Shown here piece after piece: positions 13,156-14,411 of a stretch of 14,411 nt of DNA. Numbering within the stretch: position 1 is the first letter of the stretch; every line of letters begins with the position of its first letter. A program made the position numbers and the translations under genes. The stretch is from Tagaea sp. (GTDB lineage Bacteria > Pseudomonadota > Alphaproteobacteria > CACIAM-22H2), in NCBI GenBank assembly GCA_023653245.1, contig JAMNXK010000017.1, forward strand, positions 1-14,411, in the 5' to 3' direction. The notes under the pieces are model-generated. The model did not search any database. It had not been told where the DNA came from and saw only the letters and a list, made by a program, of their open reading frames with translations.

Positions 13156-14411
13156 ATGGCGTTCGCGACGGTCTCGGAGCTTCTGAACATCGGCAAAGAC
13201 GGCGACCCGGCCTTGGGCGCGCCGGAGAATGCGGCGCTGAATTATGCGGGCTTGCGCGCCCTTGCCGCCCGCACGATCGCGGATCTCAACGCCATGGGCA
13301 TCGGCCGCGACGATCGCGTGGCCATCGTGCTGCCCAACGGGCCCGAGATGGCCGCCGCTTTCCTGTGCGTGGCCGCCGGTGCGACGACCGCCCCCCTGAA
13401 CCCCGCCTATCGCCAGGAGGAGTTCGAGTTCTACATCGCCGATCTCAAATCCAAGGCGCTGCTGGTTCAGGTCGGCGATCAAACGCCGGCGCGTGCGGCC
13501 GCCGCCAAGCTCGGCGTGCCGATCATCGAACTCACGCCCACGCGCAACCGTGGCGCGGGCTCGTACACGCTCGCTTCGACGCTGACGGGCAAGGCCGCCA
13601 AGCCCGGTCCCGCGCAAGCCGACGACGTCGCGCTCATCCTGCACACCTCGGGCACCACCTCGCGGCCGAAAATCGTGCCGCTGGCGCAGGCCAATATCTG
13701 CGCCTCGGCGCGGCATATCGGGGCGACGCTGGCGCTCTCGGGCGGCGACAAATGCCTGAACATCATGCCGCTGTTCCACATTCACGGCCTGATCGCGGCG
13801 GTGCTGTCCTCGCTGGGTGCGGGCGGTTGCACCGTGTGCACGCCGGGCTTCAACGCGCTCAAATTCTTCGCCTGGCTCGACGAGGCAAAGCCCTCCTGGT
13901 TCACCGCCGTGCCCACCATGCATCAGGCGATTCTGAGCCGTGCCGAGCGCAACAAGGACTCGCTCGCCAACGCCCGCTTGCGCTTCATCCGCTCGTCCTC
14001 GGCGTCGCTGCCGCCGCAAGTGATGCTCGAAGTCGAGGCCGCGTTCGGCTGCCCGGTGATCGAGAGCTACGGCATGACCGAAGCGGCACACCAGATGGCC
14101 TCGAACCCGCTGCCGCCGCGCGAACGCAAACCCGGCTCGGTCGGCATCGCCGCCGGGCCCGAGATCGCGATCATGAACGAGGAAGGGCATCTCCTGCCGC
14201 AAGGCGCGCTCGGCGAAGTCGTGATCCGCGGGCCCAACGTGACCCAGGGCTACGAGGCCAATCCCGACGCCAATCTCAAAGCCTTCGCCGGCGGCTGGTT
14301 CCGCACCGGCGACCAGGGCACGCTCGACGAAGGCGGGTATCTGCGCATCACCGGGCGCTTGAAGGAACTCATCAATCGCGGCGGGGAGAAGGTCAGCCCG
14401 CTCGAAGTCGA
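13156..14411 (+). CDS. Acyl-CoA ligase, oxalyl-CoA synthetase-like (AMP-dependent), 3' truncated by window
   Basis: The first 418 residues of an ANL-superfamily adenylating enzyme; the frame is open at the right edge. Motifs are HTSGTTSRPK at 163-172 (phosphate-binding loop), MPLFHIHGL, YGMTEAAHQM from Tyr305 (substrate and adenine pocket), GWFRTGD ending at Asp386 (ribose contact), and GRLKELINRGGEK with Lys403 in the hinge region. The combination TTSRPK, RSSSASLPP, SNPLPP and KPGSVG resembles the AAE3/Pcs60 group, known as oxalyl-CoA synthetases that make oxalyl-CoA from oxalate, CoA and ATP. Substrate choice here is inferred from similarity; another short or medium acid is possible. ATG 13150 touches GGAGG (13145-13149), whereas ATG 13156 stands six bases behind it, so 13156 is the better start. 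No decarboxylase or oxalate transporter is visible in the window. Confidence 0.88.
   Translation, partial: MAFATVSELLNIGKDGDPALGAPENAALNYAGLRALAARTIADLNAMGIGRDDRVAIVLPNGPEMAAAFLCVAAGATTAPLNPAYRQEEFEFYIADLKSKALLVQVGDQTPARAAAAKLGVPIIELTPTRNRGAGSYTLASTLTGKAAKPGPAQADDVALILHTSGTTSRPKIVPLAQANICASARHIGATLALSGGDKCLNIMPLFHIHGLIAAVLSSLGAGGCTVCTPGFNALKFFAWLDEAKPSWFTAVPTMHQAILSRAERNKDSLANARLRFIRSSSASLPPQVMLEVEAAFGCPVIESYGMTEAAHQMASNPLPPRERKPGSVGIAAGPEIAIMNEEGHLLPQGALGEVVIRGPNVTQGYEANPDANLKAFAGGWFRTGDQGTLDEGGYLRITGRLKELINRGGEKVSPLEV

Noticed and set aside
13099..14202. Minus-strand open frame opposite the acyl-CoA ligase
   Set aside because: Antisense to a gene with strong adenylation motifs; the translation has no recognisable family features.

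Overview
The window is high-G+C DNA from an alphaproteobacterium, most likely a Rhodospirillales-like lineage. The basis is the C-terminal signature of MutL (cysteine motif followed by [10 protein letters not shown]), the DUF3035/BamF-like gene ahead of a paired M16 peptidase module, the short alphaproteobacterial glucose-6-phosphate isomerase, and a REP-like hairpin repeat. The order-level assignment is an inference. The window holds nine more or less complete protein genes and one gene fragment at each edge where the window cuts it. I see no rRNA, tRNA, CRISPR array, insertion sequence or phage gene.

Region 1 (1-6006, + strand) is a tightly packed housekeeping block. It contains the tail of a DUF3035/BamF-like envelope lipoprotein, a zinc-binding M16 peptidase subunit, a zinc-site-less M16 partner, pgi and mutL. 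Successive stops and starts overlap by four bases at 217-220, 1566-1569 and 4222-4225. The first M16 gene appears to start at a CTG codon, which restores a signal peptide that any ATG/GTG/TTG start would lose. The two M16 subunits probably make one composite periplasmic protease.

Region 2 (6007-6132) is a convergent intergenic stretch. It holds two copies of a 28-base repeat, a long REP-like hairpin, and an intrinsic terminator for the minus-strand genes.

Region 3 (6133-12561, - strand) reads, in the direction of transcription, beta-alanine:pyruvate-type aminotransferase, PAS-GGDEF-EAL protein, and a restriction-modification enzyme split in two. Gaps are only 5 and 11 bases, then a 4-base ATGA overlap. 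The restriction-modification enzyme belongs to the type IIG/ISP-like family, with an N-terminal PD-(D/E)XK nuclease and an N6-adenine methyltransferase. Its C-terminal recognition-domain region lies in a second reading frame. Its G+C content is visibly lower than that of its neighbours, which suggests acquisition by transfer behind the c-di-GMP gene. This split enzyme is the most interesting object in the window.

Region 4 (12562-14411) starts with an AT-rich divergent promoter region (30% G+C in 12661-12720) carrying two TAAAATTT elements. A small unrecognised 127-residue protein and an acyl-CoA ligase resembling oxalyl-CoA synthetase follow on the + strand; the ligase runs off the window end.
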